Assembly: GCF_028307215.1 (NCBI RefSeq)
Contig: NZ_JAQMHV010000002.1
Span: 1 to 64,000, forward strand
Source: Falsirhodobacter sp. 20TX0035
GTDB lineage: Bacteria; Pseudomonadota; Alphaproteobacteria; Rhodobacterales; Rhodobacteraceae
Length of the DNA: 64,000 nucleotides
Direction of reading: 5' to 3'
In this document: positions 25,998-35,310 of the stretch, one piece after another
Layout: each line of letters starts with the position of its first letter
How positions within the stretch are numbered: the first letter of the stretch is position 1
Made by a program: the position numbers and the translations under genes
Notes under the pieces: model-generated
The model's database searches: none
Told to the model about the DNA's origin: nothing
What the model saw: the letters and a program-made list of their open reading frames with translations, nothing else

Positions 25998-27146
25998 ATG
26001 ATCATCACCGACGTTCAGGTGCGCCACTTCCTCAGCACCACGCGCCGCCATTCCGACAGCGCCGGCCACGCCCATCCCGGCCCCCCGCACCAGGTGAAGA
26101 CCTCGCTCCTCACCCTGCGGACGGAAGACGGGCACGAAGGCCATTCCTTCACCGTGCCGGAAATCGTGCGCCCCCACGTGATCGACAAGTTCGTGAAAAA
26201 GGTGCTGATCGGGCAGGACCACCGCGACCGCGAACGCCTGTGGCACGACCTCGCCCACTGGCAGCGCGGATCGGCCGCCCAGCTGACCGACCGGACGCTG
26301 GCAGCCGTCGACGTCGCCCTTTGGGACCTCGCCGGCCGCGCCCTCAACACCCCCACGCACAAGCTGATCGGCTCCTACCGCGACAAGATCCTCGCCTACG
26401 GCTCCATCATGTGCGGCGACGAACTCGAAGGCGGCCTCGCCACGCCCGAAGATTACGGCCGCTTCGCTGAAAAGCTGGTCGCCCGCGGCTACAAGGGCAT
26501 CAAGCTGCACACCTGGATGCCCCCCGTGTCCTGGGCCCCGGACGTGAAGATGGACCTCAAGGCCTGCGCCGCGGTCCGCGAGGCGGTGGGCCCCGACATC
26601 CACCTGATGATCGACGCCTTCCATTGGTATTCCCGCACCGATTCCCTCCTCCTCGGCCGCGGCCTCGAAAAGCTGGGCTTCGACTGGATCGAGGAGCCAA
26701 TGGACGAACAGTCCATGTCCTCCTACAAGTGGCTGTCCGACAACCTCGACATCCCCGTGGTCGGCCCCGAAAGCGCGTCCGGCAAGCACTGGCACCGCGC
26801 CGAATGGGTCAAGCACGGCGCCTGCGACATCCTGCGCACCGGCGTGAACGACGTGGGCGGCATCACCCCCGCCCTGAAGACCATGCGCATGGCCGAGAGC
26901 TTCGGGATGGAGTGTGAGGTCCACGGCAACACCGCGATGAACCTCGTCGTCACCGCCGTGTCGAAGAACTGCCGCTGGTACGAACGCGGCCTCCTGCACC
27001 CCTTCCTCGAATACGACGACGGCTTCGACTACCTCAACCAGCTCTCGGACCCGATGGACGCCGACGGCTACGTCCACGTCCCCGATCGTCCCGGCATCGG
27101 TGAGGACATCAACTTCGACTTCATCGAAAACAACCGCGTGAATTAA
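25998..27146 (+). CDS. Enolase-superfamily sugar-acid dehydratase
   Basis: A 382-residue mandelate racemase/muconate lactonizing enzyme family protein. Barrel residues: GYKGIKLHTWMPP (KxH in place of the usual KxK), HLMIDAFHWYSR, FDWIEEPMDE and VVGPESASGK for the metal, and ECEVHGNTAMNL for the catalytic histidine. It probably dehydrates an aldonate or aldarate. The KxH pair and the neighbourhood suggest a galactonate/lyxonate/galactarate-type substrate, but that is open. ATG at 25998 follows GGAGG. Its 3' end overlaps the convergent hydrolase gene by 26 bases. Confidence 0.87.
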   Translation: MIITDVQVRHFLSTTRRHSDSAGHAHPGPPHQVKTSLLTLRTEDGHEGHSFTVPEIVRPHVIDKFVKKVLIGQDHRDRERLWHDLAHWQRGSAAQLTDRTLAAVDVALWDLAGRALNTPTHKLIGSYRDKILAYGSIMCGDELEGGLATPEDYGRFAEKLVARGYKGIKLHTWMPPVSWAPDVKMDLKACAAVREAVGPDIHLMIDAFHWYSRTDSLLLGRGLEKLGFDWIEEPMDEQSMSSYKWLSDNLDIPVVGPESASGKHWHRAEWVKHGACDILRTGVNDVGGITPALKTMRMAESFGMECEVHGNTAMNLVVTAVSKNCRWYERGLLHPFLEYDDGFDYLNQLSDPMDADGYVHVPDRPGIGEDINFDFIENNRVN

Positions 27147-28053
27147 GGAAGGCGATCGCCTCCTCCTGCACCTCCGGCGGGCAGACATGCCCGCCCGCGA
27201 ACACCGCCGCATCCACAGGCCAAATGCGCCGCAGATCGTCAAAGGCCGGCTCCACCGCCGCCAGCGGCAGATGCCGGTCCGCATCCCCCGACCGCAAGAA
27301 CAGCGGCTTCGGCGCGGCCACCGCCGCCAGATCCGGCAGATCCGCCAACCCGGTCAGTGACGGGTGCAGCATCCAGAACGCCGCCTGCCCCTGCACCACC
27401 GGCGCCCCCAACCGCAACAACTCCCGCCGCTGCGCCATCCAGGACAGCGCCACCGCCGCATCCACCGCGTCGCACACGGCCAGACATTGCCACGCCCGGA
27501 ACCCCCCAAAGGAAAACCCCCACACGGCCAGCCCCCGCGCCGCCTCCGGCCGCCTTGCCACCCAGTCCGCGATGTCCCGATCCTCCCCCGCGACCAGCCC
27601 TGCCAAGGACGTTCCCATCCCCAATGCCATGCACGCCTGCGCCTGCTGATCCCCGGGCAACCCCCGCGATCCCCAGCCCACCGCGTCGAAACAGAACACC
27701 GGATGCCCCGCCGCCACCAACCGCTGCGCCGGCGCACCGCCATAAAATCCTTGCGGATCCTTGGTCAGCTTGCGCCAGCCCAGATCGAACCGCCCACCAT
27801 GATCGTGAAACATCAGCACGGCGCAGCCGGTGATCCGCTCGGGCACAAGCGCCACGCCTTCCGCCCGCTTGCCGCTGGCAAAACACAAAACGCCGCCCGC
27901 GAACCCGACCACGGGATCGGCGGGCGGCAAGGCCGCGTCCCACGCCTGCCGAAGGCGCTCCCGCCATCCCGGCACGCCGAACCGCAACGGCAGCGGCGCC
28001 TCCAGACGCCGCCGCCAGTCCTCAGGCCAGCCCGAACTACATGGCCCGGTCAT
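27121..28053 (-). CDS. Alpha/beta hydrolase (dienelactone-hydrolase-like)
   Basis: A 310-residue alpha/beta hydrolase. Nucleophile elbow VWGFSFGGFRAW (GxSxGG), acid in RSGDADRHLP and histidine in FAGGHVCPPEVQ form the expected triad. VLMFHDHGGRFDLGW provides the oxyanion region. It overlaps the upstream ATPase gene by 17 bases, so it is the last gene of the ABC transporter operon and may hydrolyse the imported compound (an ester or lactone; inference). The 3' end overlaps the convergent dehydratase gene. The ribosome binding site is weak. Confidence 0.8.
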   Translation of the reverse strand: MTGPCSSGWPEDWRRRLEAPLPLRFGVPGWRERLRQAWDAALPPADPVVGFAGGVLCFASGKRAEGVALVPERITGCAVLMFHDHGGRFDLGWRKLTKDPQGFYGGAPAQRLVAAGHPVFCFDAVGWGSRGLPGDQQAQACMALGMGTSLAGLVAGEDRDIADWVARRPEAARGLAVWGFSFGGFRAWQCLAVCDAVDAAVALSWMAQRRELLRLGAPVVQGQAAFWMLHPSLTGLADLPDLAAVAAPKPLFLRSGDADRHLPLAAVEPAFDDLRRIWPVDAAVFAGGHVCPPEVQEEAIAFLNSRGCFR

Positions 28054-28792
28054 AGGCGATGGAGGCGTCGATCAACTCCCGCGCATAGGGATGCCGCGCC
28101 CCTTGCCCCGGAACGCCGGTCAGCGCCCCGCGGCCCAGAACCTCCACCAGCTGCCCCTTCTGCATCACGGCAAAACGGTCGCACATGTGGTCCACCACCG
28201 CCAGATCATGGCTCACCATGACATAGGTGAAGCCCCGCCGCTCGCGCAGGTCGGCCAGCAGGTTCAGGATCTCGGCCTGCACGCTCACGTCCAGCGCGCT
28301 TGTCGGCTCGTCCAGCAGCAGCACGTCCGGCTCCAGGATCAGGGCGCGCGCGATGGCCACGCGCTGCCGCTGCCCACCCGACAACTGGTGCGGATAGCGG
28401 TCGAGGAAGGCCAGCGGCAACCCCACCTCGGTCATCGCCCGGTCCATCCGGCCGCGCGGATCGTCCAACCCGTGGATGCGCAGCGGCTCGGCCAGAACGG
28501 TCCGCACCGACTGGCGCGGATGCAACGAGCCGTAGGGGTCCTGAAACACCATCTGCATCGTGCGGCAGCGTTCCACCACGGGCATCGCGCGCACGTCCTG
28601 TCCCCCGATGCGCACCTCCCCCTGCCACTGCTTCATCAGCAGCGACAAGCAGCGCAGGATCGTGGACTTGCCCGACCCGCTTTCGCCCACCAGTCCGAAA
28701 CACTCCCCCGCCTGAACGCTGAAGGAGATGGCGTCCAGAATGCGCGCCTCCCCCAGCGTGATCGACAGGTCGCGGATGACGATGTCCTTCAT
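28037..28792 (-). CDS. Dpp/Opp-type ABC transporter ATPase (F subunit)
   Basis: A 251-residue nucleotide-binding subunit: Walker [13 protein letters not shown], signature [17 protein letters not shown], Walker [12 protein letters not shown], switch histidine in [12 protein letters not shown] at 28792 overlaps the stop of the D-type ATPase (ATGA). Pairs with that ATPase to power the peptide/opine/nickel-family importer encoded upstream. Confidence 0.92.
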   Translation of the reverse strand: MKDIVIRDLSITLGEARILDAISFSVQAGECFGLVGESGSGKSTILRCLSLLMKQWQGEVRIGGQDVRAMPVVERCRTMQMVFQDPYGSLHPRQSVRTVLAEPLRIHGLDDPRGRMDRAMTEVGLPLAFLDRYPHQLSGGQRQRVAIARALILEPDVLLLDEPTSALDVSVQAEILNLLADLRERRGFTYVMVSHDLAVVDHMCDRFAVMQKGQLVEVLGRGALTGVPGQGARHPYARELIDASIAYDRAM

Positions 28793-29625
28793 GCCCGCAC
28801 CTCCTCGGCCCATTCGGGGCGCCGCTGCAAGACCGGCAAGGGCCGGCGCGGCCCGCCGATGCGCGGCTGCGCCGCCAGCAACCCGCGGGTATAGGGATGC
28901 TGCGCCTTGTCCAGCTCGCTCGCCTTCAGGCTTTCGACCACGCGGCCCGCATACATGATCAGCACCCGGTCGCAGAAGTTGCGCACAAGGTTCAGGTCGT
29001 GGCTGATGACGATCAGCCCGATGCCCCGGTCCCGCACCAGCCCGTCAAGGATGGACAGCACCTGCATCCGCACCGTCACGTCCAAGGCACTCGTCGGCTC
29101 GTCCGCGATCACCAGCTCCGGCTCGGTCAGCAGCATCATGGCGATCATGATCCGCTGCCCCATCCCGCCCGAGACCTGATGCGGATACAGGTCGTACACC
29201 CGCTCCACATCCCGGATCGCGACGGATCGCAGCATCGCCAGCGCCTTTTCCCGCGCCTCGGCCTTCGAACATTTCACATGCACCCGCCACGCCTCGGCCA
29301 CCTGGTCGCCCACGCGGCGGATCGGGTTCAGGCTGAACTTCGGGTCCTGCAGGATCATGGAGATCCGCTTGCCCCGGATGCCCAGCATCCGCTTTTCCGG
29401 CGTCGCCAGCAGATCGACCTCGCGGAACTGCATCCGGTCGGCCGTGATGTCCGCCGTCGGCAGCAGCTTCAGCAGCGCCCGCCCCAGCGTGGACTTGCCC
29501 GACCCGCTCTCCCCCACGATGCCCAGCCGTTCCCGGCCCAGCGTGAAGGACGCCCCCCGCACGGCCGGTGCGGGCGATCCGCGATAGGCCACGCTCAGGT
29601 TCTGGATATCCAGGATCGTGTCCAT
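28789..29625 (-). CDS. Dpp/Opp-type ABC transporter ATPase (D subunit)
   Basis: A 278-residue nucleotide-binding subunit: Walker [16 protein letters not shown], signature HQVSGGMGQRIMIAMML, Walker [13 protein letters not shown], and the C-terminal oligopeptide-type extension HPYTRGLLAAQPRIGG. Starts one base after the C permease stop. Works with the F subunit. Confidence 0.92.
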   Translation of the reverse strand: MDTILDIQNLSVAYRGSPAPAVRGASFTLGRERLGIVGESGSGKSTLGRALLKLLPTADITADRMQFREVDLLATPEKRMLGIRGKRISMILQDPKFSLNPIRRVGDQVAEAWRVHVKCSKAEAREKALAMLRSVAIRDVERVYDLYPHQVSGGMGQRIMIAMMLLTEPELVIADEPTSALDVTVRMQVLSILDGLVRDRGIGLIVISHDLNLVRNFCDRVLIMYAGRVVESLKASELDKAQHPYTRGLLAAQPRIGGPRRPLPVLQRRPEWAEEVRA

Positions 29626-29626
29626 G

Positions 29627-30520
29627 TCACCTCCGGTTCATCTGCTTGGGGTCCAGCGCGTCGCGCAGCCCGTCGCCCACAAGGTTGAAGGCCAGGCTGA
29701 CGCACAGGATCGCGATGCCGGGGAAGGTCACCAGCCACCAGCTGTCGATCATGTAGCGCCGCCCCGTCGCGATCATCGCGCCCCATTCCGGCAGCGGCGG
29801 CTGTGCGCCCAGCCCAAGGAACCCAAGCCCCGCCGCCGTCAAAATCACCGTCGCCATGTTCAGCGTCAAACGGATCAGAACAGACGGCAGGCACATCGGC
29901 ACGATGGATTTCAGGATGATCCGCGCGTCCGACGCCCCCTGCAACCGCGCGGCCGACACGTAGTCCTCCGCCCGGAAGGTCAGCGTCTCGGCCCGTGCCA
30001 GTCGCGCGATCGGCGGCCAGGATGTCAGGGCGATGGCGATGATCGCGTTCGACAGGCTCGGCCCCAAGGCGGCCACAAAGGCCAGCGACAGGATCAGCGA
30101 GGGGAAGGACAGGAAGATGTCCGTGATCCGCATCATCACCGTGTCCACCTTGCCGCCGTAATACCCGGCGATGGTCCCCACGGCCAACCCGATCGGCCCC
30201 ACCACCACCGTCACCAGCGCGATGATGGTCAGCGTGATGCGCGTGCCCCAGACCAGCCGGCTCCAGATGTCGCGGCCCAGCTCGTCCGTGCCGAACCAGT
30301 GCCCTCCGCCGGGCGGCGCCAGCGTGTTGGCCAGATCCTGCGCGTAAGGATCATGCGTCGCCAGCCACGGCGCGAAGACCGCGCCGAAGATCAGCAGCCC
30401 GATCACCCCCAGCCCAAAGGCCGAGGTGGGCTGCCGCATCAGGAAGCGCAGGATGCGGCCCAGCGGGGCCAGACCCGGAACAGTCATCGTGCGGCCTTTC
30501 TTCAGGGTTTCGGTCTGCAT
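29627..30520 (-). CDS. Dpp/Opp-type ABC transporter permease (C subunit)
   Basis: A 297-residue inner-membrane permease with six helices, an N-terminal OppC domain, GTDELGRDIWSRLVWGTR and the EAA loop DYVSAARLQGASDARIILKS. The start overlaps the B subunit stop by one base (TGATG). A later in-frame ATG at 30487 is an alternative. Confidence 0.92.
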   Translation of the reverse strand: MQTETLKKGRTMTVPGLAPLGRILRFLMRQPTSAFGLGVIGLLIFGAVFAPWLATHDPYAQDLANTLAPPGGGHWFGTDELGRDIWSRLVWGTRITLTIIALVTVVVGPIGLAVGTIAGYYGGKVDTVMMRITDIFLSFPSLILSLAFVAALGPSLSNAIIAIALTSWPPIARLARAETLTFRAEDYVSAARLQGASDARIILKSIVPMCLPSVLIRLTLNMATVILTAAGLGFLGLGAQPPLPEWGAMIATGRRYMIDSWWLVTFPGIAILCVSLAFNLVGDGLRDALDPKQMNRR

Positions 30521-31539
30521 CAGCGCGTCCTCGGATCAAAGACGCGGTACAGCACGTCCGACAGCAGGTTCAGCGCGATGAAGATCACGCCCACCAGCAA
30601 CACGCAGGTCATCACCGCGTTCATGTCGCCGATCATCAGGTTCGACGTCAGGTACTGCCCGAAGCCCGGCCAGGAAAACACGGTCTCGATCAGCACGGCC
30701 CCTTCCAGCAGCGCGCCATAGGCCAGCGCCACGATCGTCACCAGCTGCACGCGGATGTTCAAAAACGCGTGCCGCCAGATCGTCTGCCGCACCGACAAGC
30801 CCTTCACCCGCGCCGTGGTCACGTATTCCTGGTTGATCTGGTCCAGCATGAAGCTGCGCGTCATCCGCGTGATATACGCGCTCGACGAATATCCCAGAAG
30901 TGAGGCCGGCAGGATCATGTGGTTCAGCGCGCTCCAGAACACCTCCCATTCGCCGGCCAAGGCCGCGTCGATCAGGATGAAATGCGTCACCTCCGGCACC
31001 AGCCCGATGAAGTAGTCGTCGATCCGGCCACCCCCGCCGACCCAGCCCAGCCAAGCGTAGAAGATCAGCAGCGCGATCATCCCCGTCCAGAAGATCGGCA
31101 TGGAATGGCCCGCAAGGCTGATCACCCGGATCAGCTGGTCCGGCCAGCGGTCCTTCTTCACGGCGGCGATCACGCCCATGGTGATCCCCAGCGTGGCCCC
31201 GATCAGGATCGCCAGCGTCGCCAGCTCCAGCGTCGCGGGCATCACCGCCGCGATGTCATGGATCACCGGCTGCCCCGTGCGGATGGAGGTTCCGAAGTCC
31301 CCCGTCACCACGTCGCGCAGATACATCAGGAACTGCACGGGCAAGGGCCGGTCCAGCCCCAGTTCCTGGTACACCTGCATGTAGGTGTCCTGCGTCGCCT
31401 CCTCGCCCACGATGGCGCGAACGGGATCGGCCGGCATCAGCCGCCCGATCACGAAGGTCAGGATCAAGAGCCCGACCAGCGTGACGGCGATGGTGCCGAC
31501 CTGCCGGGCAAAGCCGCGGGTTCGGGAATGTGTCAGCAT
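30520..31539 (-). CDS. Dpp/Opp-type ABC transporter permease (B subunit)
   Basis: A 339-residue inner-membrane permease: N-terminal helix followed by the periplasmic GLDRPLPVQFLMYLRD segment, SMPIFWTGMIALLIFY, and the EAA loop EYVTTARVKGLSVRQTIWRH. Follows the binding-protein gene by 15 bases behind a strong GGGGGAGGGG. Confidence 0.92.
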   Translation of the reverse strand: MLTHSRTRGFARQVGTIAVTLVGLLILTFVIGRLMPADPVRAIVGEEATQDTYMQVYQELGLDRPLPVQFLMYLRDVVTGDFGTSIRTGQPVIHDIAAVMPATLELATLAILIGATLGITMGVIAAVKKDRWPDQLIRVISLAGHSMPIFWTGMIALLIFYAWLGWVGGGGRIDDYFIGLVPEVTHFILIDAALAGEWEVFWSALNHMILPASLLGYSSSAYITRMTRSFMLDQINQEYVTTARVKGLSVRQTIWRHAFLNIRVQLVTIVALAYGALLEGAVLIETVFSWPGFGQYLTSNLMIGDMNAVMTCVLLVGVIFIALNLLSDVLYRVFDPRTR

Positions 31540-31554
31540 CGGCCCCTCCCCCGC

Positions 31555-33153
31555 TCAGCGGTTCTTCGATACCGTGGACAGGTCGGTGGACCAGGACGGG
31601 TTCACCACGAACCCTTCCAGATCGTCCCGATACCCGGCCGAGGTCACGACCTCCGAAAACGGCAGGATCGGCGGCACGACCTCGTCGATCCGGTTCTGGA
31701 TGTCGGCATACATCTGCCGCCGCGCCTCCACATCCACCTCCGACGCGGCCGCGTCGATCAGCCGGTTCAGCTCCTCGTCATAGAAACTCGTCCGCCACCC
31801 CTGAAAGTTCGTCAGACGCGCCTCGGCCGAGTTGTCAGGGTTGTAGATCAGCGCCCGCATGTTGCTGTCCGGGTCCGGCAGCTGCCCGCCGCCACCGCGG
31901 CCCACCAGCATCTCAAACTTCCGCTCGCGCATCGCGCCATAGATCTGGTCGCCCGATCCGGTGATGACCTCGGCCCGCACGCCGCCCTGCGCCAGCGTGG
32001 CCTGCATCGCGGTCGCAAGGTTCAGGAAGGGGTCGTCCGACAGCGCGCGCAGCGTCACGTCCATCCCGTCGGGATAGCCGGCCTCGGCCAGCAGCGCCTT
32101 GGCCTTCTCCGGATCGAAGGCATAGCCCGGATCCTCCAGCAGCCCGAAGAACCCGCCCGAGATGGGGCGCTGATGCTCCGTGCCATAGAAGGGCAGGATC
32201 GCCTCGTTCAATCCCTTGTAGTCGATCAGGTAGCGCATCGCCTCGCGCACCTTCGCGTCCTGGAACCGTTCATCCGCCATCGACATCGCAAGGTAATAGA
32301 ACCCGGCCGACGGCGTCGTCTGGATCTTCACGCCCTCGGCGGTCTGCAAGGCCGTCAGGTCGGCCGGCGCCAGCTGGAAGGCGATGTCCAGATCGTGACG
32401 CTCCAGCTGCAACCGCTGGCTCTGCGATTCCGGGATATGGCGCCAGACGATGCGGCGCATCGCGGGCTTCTCGCCCCAGAAATTCTCGTTCTCGGCCAGC
32501 AGCACAAGGTTGTTGGACTGCCACTGCTGCAACACAAAGGCCGCCGATCCCGCCGATTGCTGCGCCAGCCACGCCGCCCCCAGATCGCCGTTCTCCTCGT
32601 GCTCCATCACCTCCACGGAATCCAGAACCGAACCCGGCCCCACGATTCCCAGCGTCGCGATGATCAGCTGTGGGTTCACCTTCTGCGGCAACGTCACCAC
32701 CACCGTGCGTTCGTCCGGCGCGGCAAAGGCCGCATCCGCCCCCTCCGCGCTGAAGCCATAGGTCTTCAGGAAGGACGCCTGCGCCAGGTTCAGCGTCAAC
32801 AGCCGCTTGAACGACCAGACCACGTCCTCCGCCCGCACCGGGTTGCCCGACGCGAACTCCGCCTCGCGCAGATGGAAGGTGATGGACATGCCGTCTTCGG
32901 CCACGTCCCAGCGTTCCGCCAGATCGGGCTGCACCTCGGACCGGTTCACCGGGTCCAGCTGCACCAGCCCGTCATACACGTTGGCCAGAACCTGCACGGT
33001 TTCCTTGCCGGTGATCGCGGCCGGGTCCAGCGTCAGGATATTGGTCATGGAAAAGCCGACGACCAGCTGGTTGTCGGGCGTGTCGGCCAGAACGGGTGTC
33101 GCCGCCAAGGCCAAGGCCGCCACCGTCAGGCGCAGGCGCGCTTGATATGTCAT
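31555..33153 (-). CDS. Family 5 ABC transporter solute-binding protein
   Basis: A 532-residue periplasmic binding protein with signal peptide (MTYQARLRLTVAALALAA, cleavage after VLA near residue 23). Body motifs of SBP family 5: YDGLVQLDP, LAERWDVAEDGMSITFHLR, DVVWSFKRLLTLN and KVREAMRYLIDYKGL. Family members bind peptides, opines, glycosides or oligo-uronides. The sugar-acid genes and the shared candidate operator suggest a carbohydrate-derived ligand (inference). First gene of a six-gene operon ending with the alpha/beta hydrolase. GGGAGG precedes the ATG. Confidence 0.92.
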   Translation of the reverse strand: MTYQARLRLTVAALALAATPVLADTPDNQLVVGFSMTNILTLDPAAITGKETVQVLANVYDGLVQLDPVNRSEVQPDLAERWDVAEDGMSITFHLREAEFASGNPVRAEDVVWSFKRLLTLNLAQASFLKTYGFSAEGADAAFAAPDERTVVVTLPQKVNPQLIIATLGIVGPGSVLDSVEVMEHEENGDLGAAWLAQQSAGSAAFVLQQWQSNNLVLLAENENFWGEKPAMRRIVWRHIPESQSQRLQLERHDLDIAFQLAPADLTALQTAEGVKIQTTPSAGFYYLAMSMADERFQDAKVREAMRYLIDYKGLNEAILPFYGTEHQRPISGGFFGLLEDPGYAFDPEKAKALLAEAGYPDGMDVTLRALSDDPFLNLATAMQATLAQGGVRAEVITGSGDQIYGAMRERKFEMLVGRGGGGQLPDPDSNMRALIYNPDNSAEARLTNFQGWRTSFYDEELNRLIDAAASEVDVEARRQMYADIQNRIDEVVPPILPFSEVVTSAGYRDDLEGFVVNPSWSTDLSTVSKNR

Positions 33154-33217
33154 AAGATCCTCCCCGCTGATGACGACGCCCCGCCCCTCACGGGATGTCC
33201 GACAGCATGACCTTATT

Positions 33218-33226
33218 TGTTATACA
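33218..33226 (-). promoter_or_regulatory. Candidate GntR operator before the ABC transporter operon
   Basis: Reads TGTATAACA on the minus strand, 65 bases upstream of the binding-protein start, inside a short AT-rich patch (CTTATTTGTTATACATCTA). It is the member of the TGTATNAYR set farthest from the regulators, and links the transporter to them. Confidence 0.45.
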
Positions 33227-33278
33227 TCTAGGCCCCGAGTCAACGGTTTTCTAAACAGCCTCTCACCCCCGGCACAGC

Positions 33279-33308
33279 AAAAAGCCCCTCCGGATACACC
33301 GTCGGGGC
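33279..33308 (-). terminator. Rho-independent terminator downstream of the DUF982 gene
   Basis: On the minus strand: GCCCC-GA-CGG, loop TGTAT, CCG-GA-GGGGC, then TTTTT. The GA/GA internal loop can form tandem sheared pairs. It lies between the DUF982 gene and the ABC transporter promoter and would insulate the operon. Confidence 0.7.
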
Positions 33309-33419
33309 CACAGCCAGTCCTGAAAAAACATCCCACGCATCGGCCAAATCAACCGTCATGACACAGGTCGGAACACCCTCGATGACAAAACAAGCCTCGC
33401 GGGCAAAGCCCGCCGCGCC

Positions 33420-33665
33420 TCAAACCCGCGCGAACATCCCGATCTCGTCCGCCGCATACAGAAACGCCTGCCGCGCCGCCGCGTGCGACCCGCGCCCCGC
33501 GATCGCCGCCTCGCAGGCGGCCTTGGCCGAGCGGTATTCCCGGCCCATCGTCGTCGGCCAGCGCGACAACGCGTTCAGCGCATCTTCGGTGCGGGCGTAC
33601 ACGCCGGACAAATCGCGCGGCGCGTCATCGAATACGATCGGTCGGGTCCAGAGGTTCATCGTCAT
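33420..33665 (-). CDS. DUF982 domain protein
   Basis: An 81-residue protein with the DUF982 layout: W-T-RPIVF near the N-terminus, ALNALSRWPTTMGREYRSAK (WP and aromatic positions), then a CEAAIAGRGSHAAARQAFLYAADE helix pair. The family is frequent on rhizobial and rhodobacteral replicons and its function is unknown. ATG at 33665 is preferred because of AAGGCAGG before it. A terminator follows at 33279-33308. Confidence 0.82.
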   Translation of the reverse strand: MTMNLWTRPIVFDDAPRDLSGVYARTEDALNALSRWPTTMGREYRSAKAACEAAIAGRGSHAAARQAFLYAADEIGMFARV

Positions 33666-33720
33666 TCCTGCCTTCAACAGCCCCGTCAACCGCGACTCCG
33701 CGATTTGGTTCCAAAAATTC

Positions 33721-35310
33721 TCACAGCAACCAGCGGATCGGCAGCACGCGCAACAGCCCCATCACCGCCGCCGTCATCCGTGACATCCCCGGCTCCCGCC
33801 TGTGCACCTCCAGCCGCGCCCCGCGCTCCACCCACTCGATCCCGTTCCCCAGCTGCAATTCATAGGCGTGCAGCGGCACGTCGTGGTCGAACACCTCCGC
33901 CACCTTGCGCGCGAGGCGTGGGCTTTCGATCACGAACCCCATCTCGGTGTTCAGCTGCCACGACCGCGGGTCCAGATTGAACGACCCGATGAACAGCTTG
34001 CGGTCGTCCACCGTGAAGGTCTTGGCGTGCAGCGTCGTCACGCCCGACCGCAGGGCAGCGGTCGATCCGGTGCCCGTCCCGCGCAACCGGCTGCCCACGC
34101 CCACCCGGACCCCCTCGCGCGGGTTCAGCCCCCGCGTGCCCGAGGCGCGAAGCTCGAACAGCCGCACTCCGCCTTCCAGCATCGTCCGGCGCGAGGGCGC
34201 ATAGCCCGCATGCACCAAGGACACGTCCCCCGCCTCATAGCTGTTGGTCAGCACCGACACGTCCACCCCGTGCCGCGCCAGCGCCGCCAGCCAGCGCGCC
34301 CCCTGTGGCCCCGGCACGAAATAGCCGGTGATGATCCCCAGCTTCCGCCGCGGCCGCCCGATCGCCTTTTCCAGCCGCCCCGCCAGCAACCCGTCCGGCC
34401 GTGCCCGGTCCAGCCCCTTGGCCGGATCGTCGCTCAACAACCGCACCGGCGCCCATTCCATGGGCAGCGTCCCTTCCACCAGCAGCCGCACGATGGGCAG
34501 GTCCCGGATCCGCCGCATGAACGCCGCCGAGGCGGGGTCCCGCTCCACCTTCACCGCCGCACGGCGCAGCTTGCGCACCATCCGCCCGTTCACGCGGCCC
34601 AGGATCTGCTCCGCCGGATAGGCCGATTGCGAGGTCCAGTAGCGTTCGAAATCCGCCGCCACATCCGCCACAACCGGCCCGATGGCCAGCACGTCCAGGT
34701 CGCCGTAAAGCCCCGCCTCCCCCGAACCGAAATACTCGTCCCCGATGTTGCGCCCGCCCACGATGGTCGCCACCCCGTCCACCGTCAGGCTCTTGTTGTG
34801 CATCCGCCGGTTCAGCCGCTTGAAGTCGAAGGCAAAGCCAAGCGCCTTGGGAAACCGGATCGCAAAGGGGTTGAACAGCCGCACCTCAATGTTGGGATGC
34901 CGGTTCACCCCCGACAGCACGCGGTCCATCCCCGCGATCCCGTTGTCGTCCAGCAGCATCCGCACGCGCACCCCGCGCCGCGCCGCGGCATAGACGGCGT
35001 TCAGAAGCAGCGTCCCCGACCGGTCGCCGTGCCAGATGTAGTATTGCAGATCCAGCGTCCGCTTCGCCTCGCGCACCAGCAGCATCCGGGCGGCAAAGGC
35101 GTCATGCGCGTCGGCCAGCATGTGGATCCCCGACCGCCCGCGATGCCGTCGCGCGGCCCGCACGGTCGCCCGGTCCAGCGGCGTCGCCTCCCCACGCGGC
35201 GGGGACACCGCCCGCCCATGCACCGGCGGCGGCAAGGTCGACGCACGCTTCAACCCAAACGCAAGCAGCCCCAACCCCACCGCCGCCGTCGCCAGATATC
35301 GCCGTCTCAT
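33721..35310 (-). CDS. Phospholipase D family protein, ClsC-like
   Basis: A 529-residue membrane-anchored protein with two phospholipase D modules. HNKSLTVDGVATIVGGRNIG near residue 170 and HAKTFTVDDRKLFIGSFNLD near residue 425 give both HxK-x4-D motifs intact. An N-terminal hydrophobic anchor (AVGLGLLAFG) precedes AARMLLVREAKRTLDLQYYI. Plan and length resemble cardiolipin synthase C, which joins phosphatidylglycerol with phosphatidylethanolamine. Divergent from the DUF4112 gene, with 114 bases between them. A second phospholipase D protein is at 50.4-51.8 kb. Confidence 0.88.
   Translation of the reverse strand: MRRRYLATAAVGLGLLAFGLKRASTLPPPVHGRAVSPPRGEATPLDRATVRAARRHRGRSGIHMLADAHDAFAARMLLVREAKRTLDLQYYIWHGDRSGTLLLNAVYAAARRGVRVRMLLDDNGIAGMDRVLSGVNRHPNIEVRLFNPFAIRFPKALGFAFDFKRLNRRMHNKSLTVDGVATIVGGRNIGDEYFGSGEAGLYGDLDVLAIGPVVADVAADFERYWTSQSAYPAEQILGRVNGRMVRKLRRAAVKVERDPASAAFMRRIRDLPIVRLLVEGTLPMEWAPVRLLSDDPAKGLDRARPDGLLAGRLEKAIGRPRRKLGIITGYFVPGPQGARWLAALARHGVDVSVLTNSYEAGDVSLVHAGYAPSRRTMLEGGVRLFELRASGTRGLNPREGVRVGVGSRLRGTGTGSTAALRSGVTTLHAKTFTVDDRKLFIGSFNLDPRSWQLNTEMGFVIESPRLARKVAEVFDHDVPLHAYELQLGNGIEWVERGARLEVHRREPGMSRMTAAVMGLLRVLPIRWLL

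Noticed and set aside
30919-33210. 763-codon + strand frame opposite the ABC transporter genes
   Set aside because: Covers parts of two well-recognised genes antisense; no recognisable domain.
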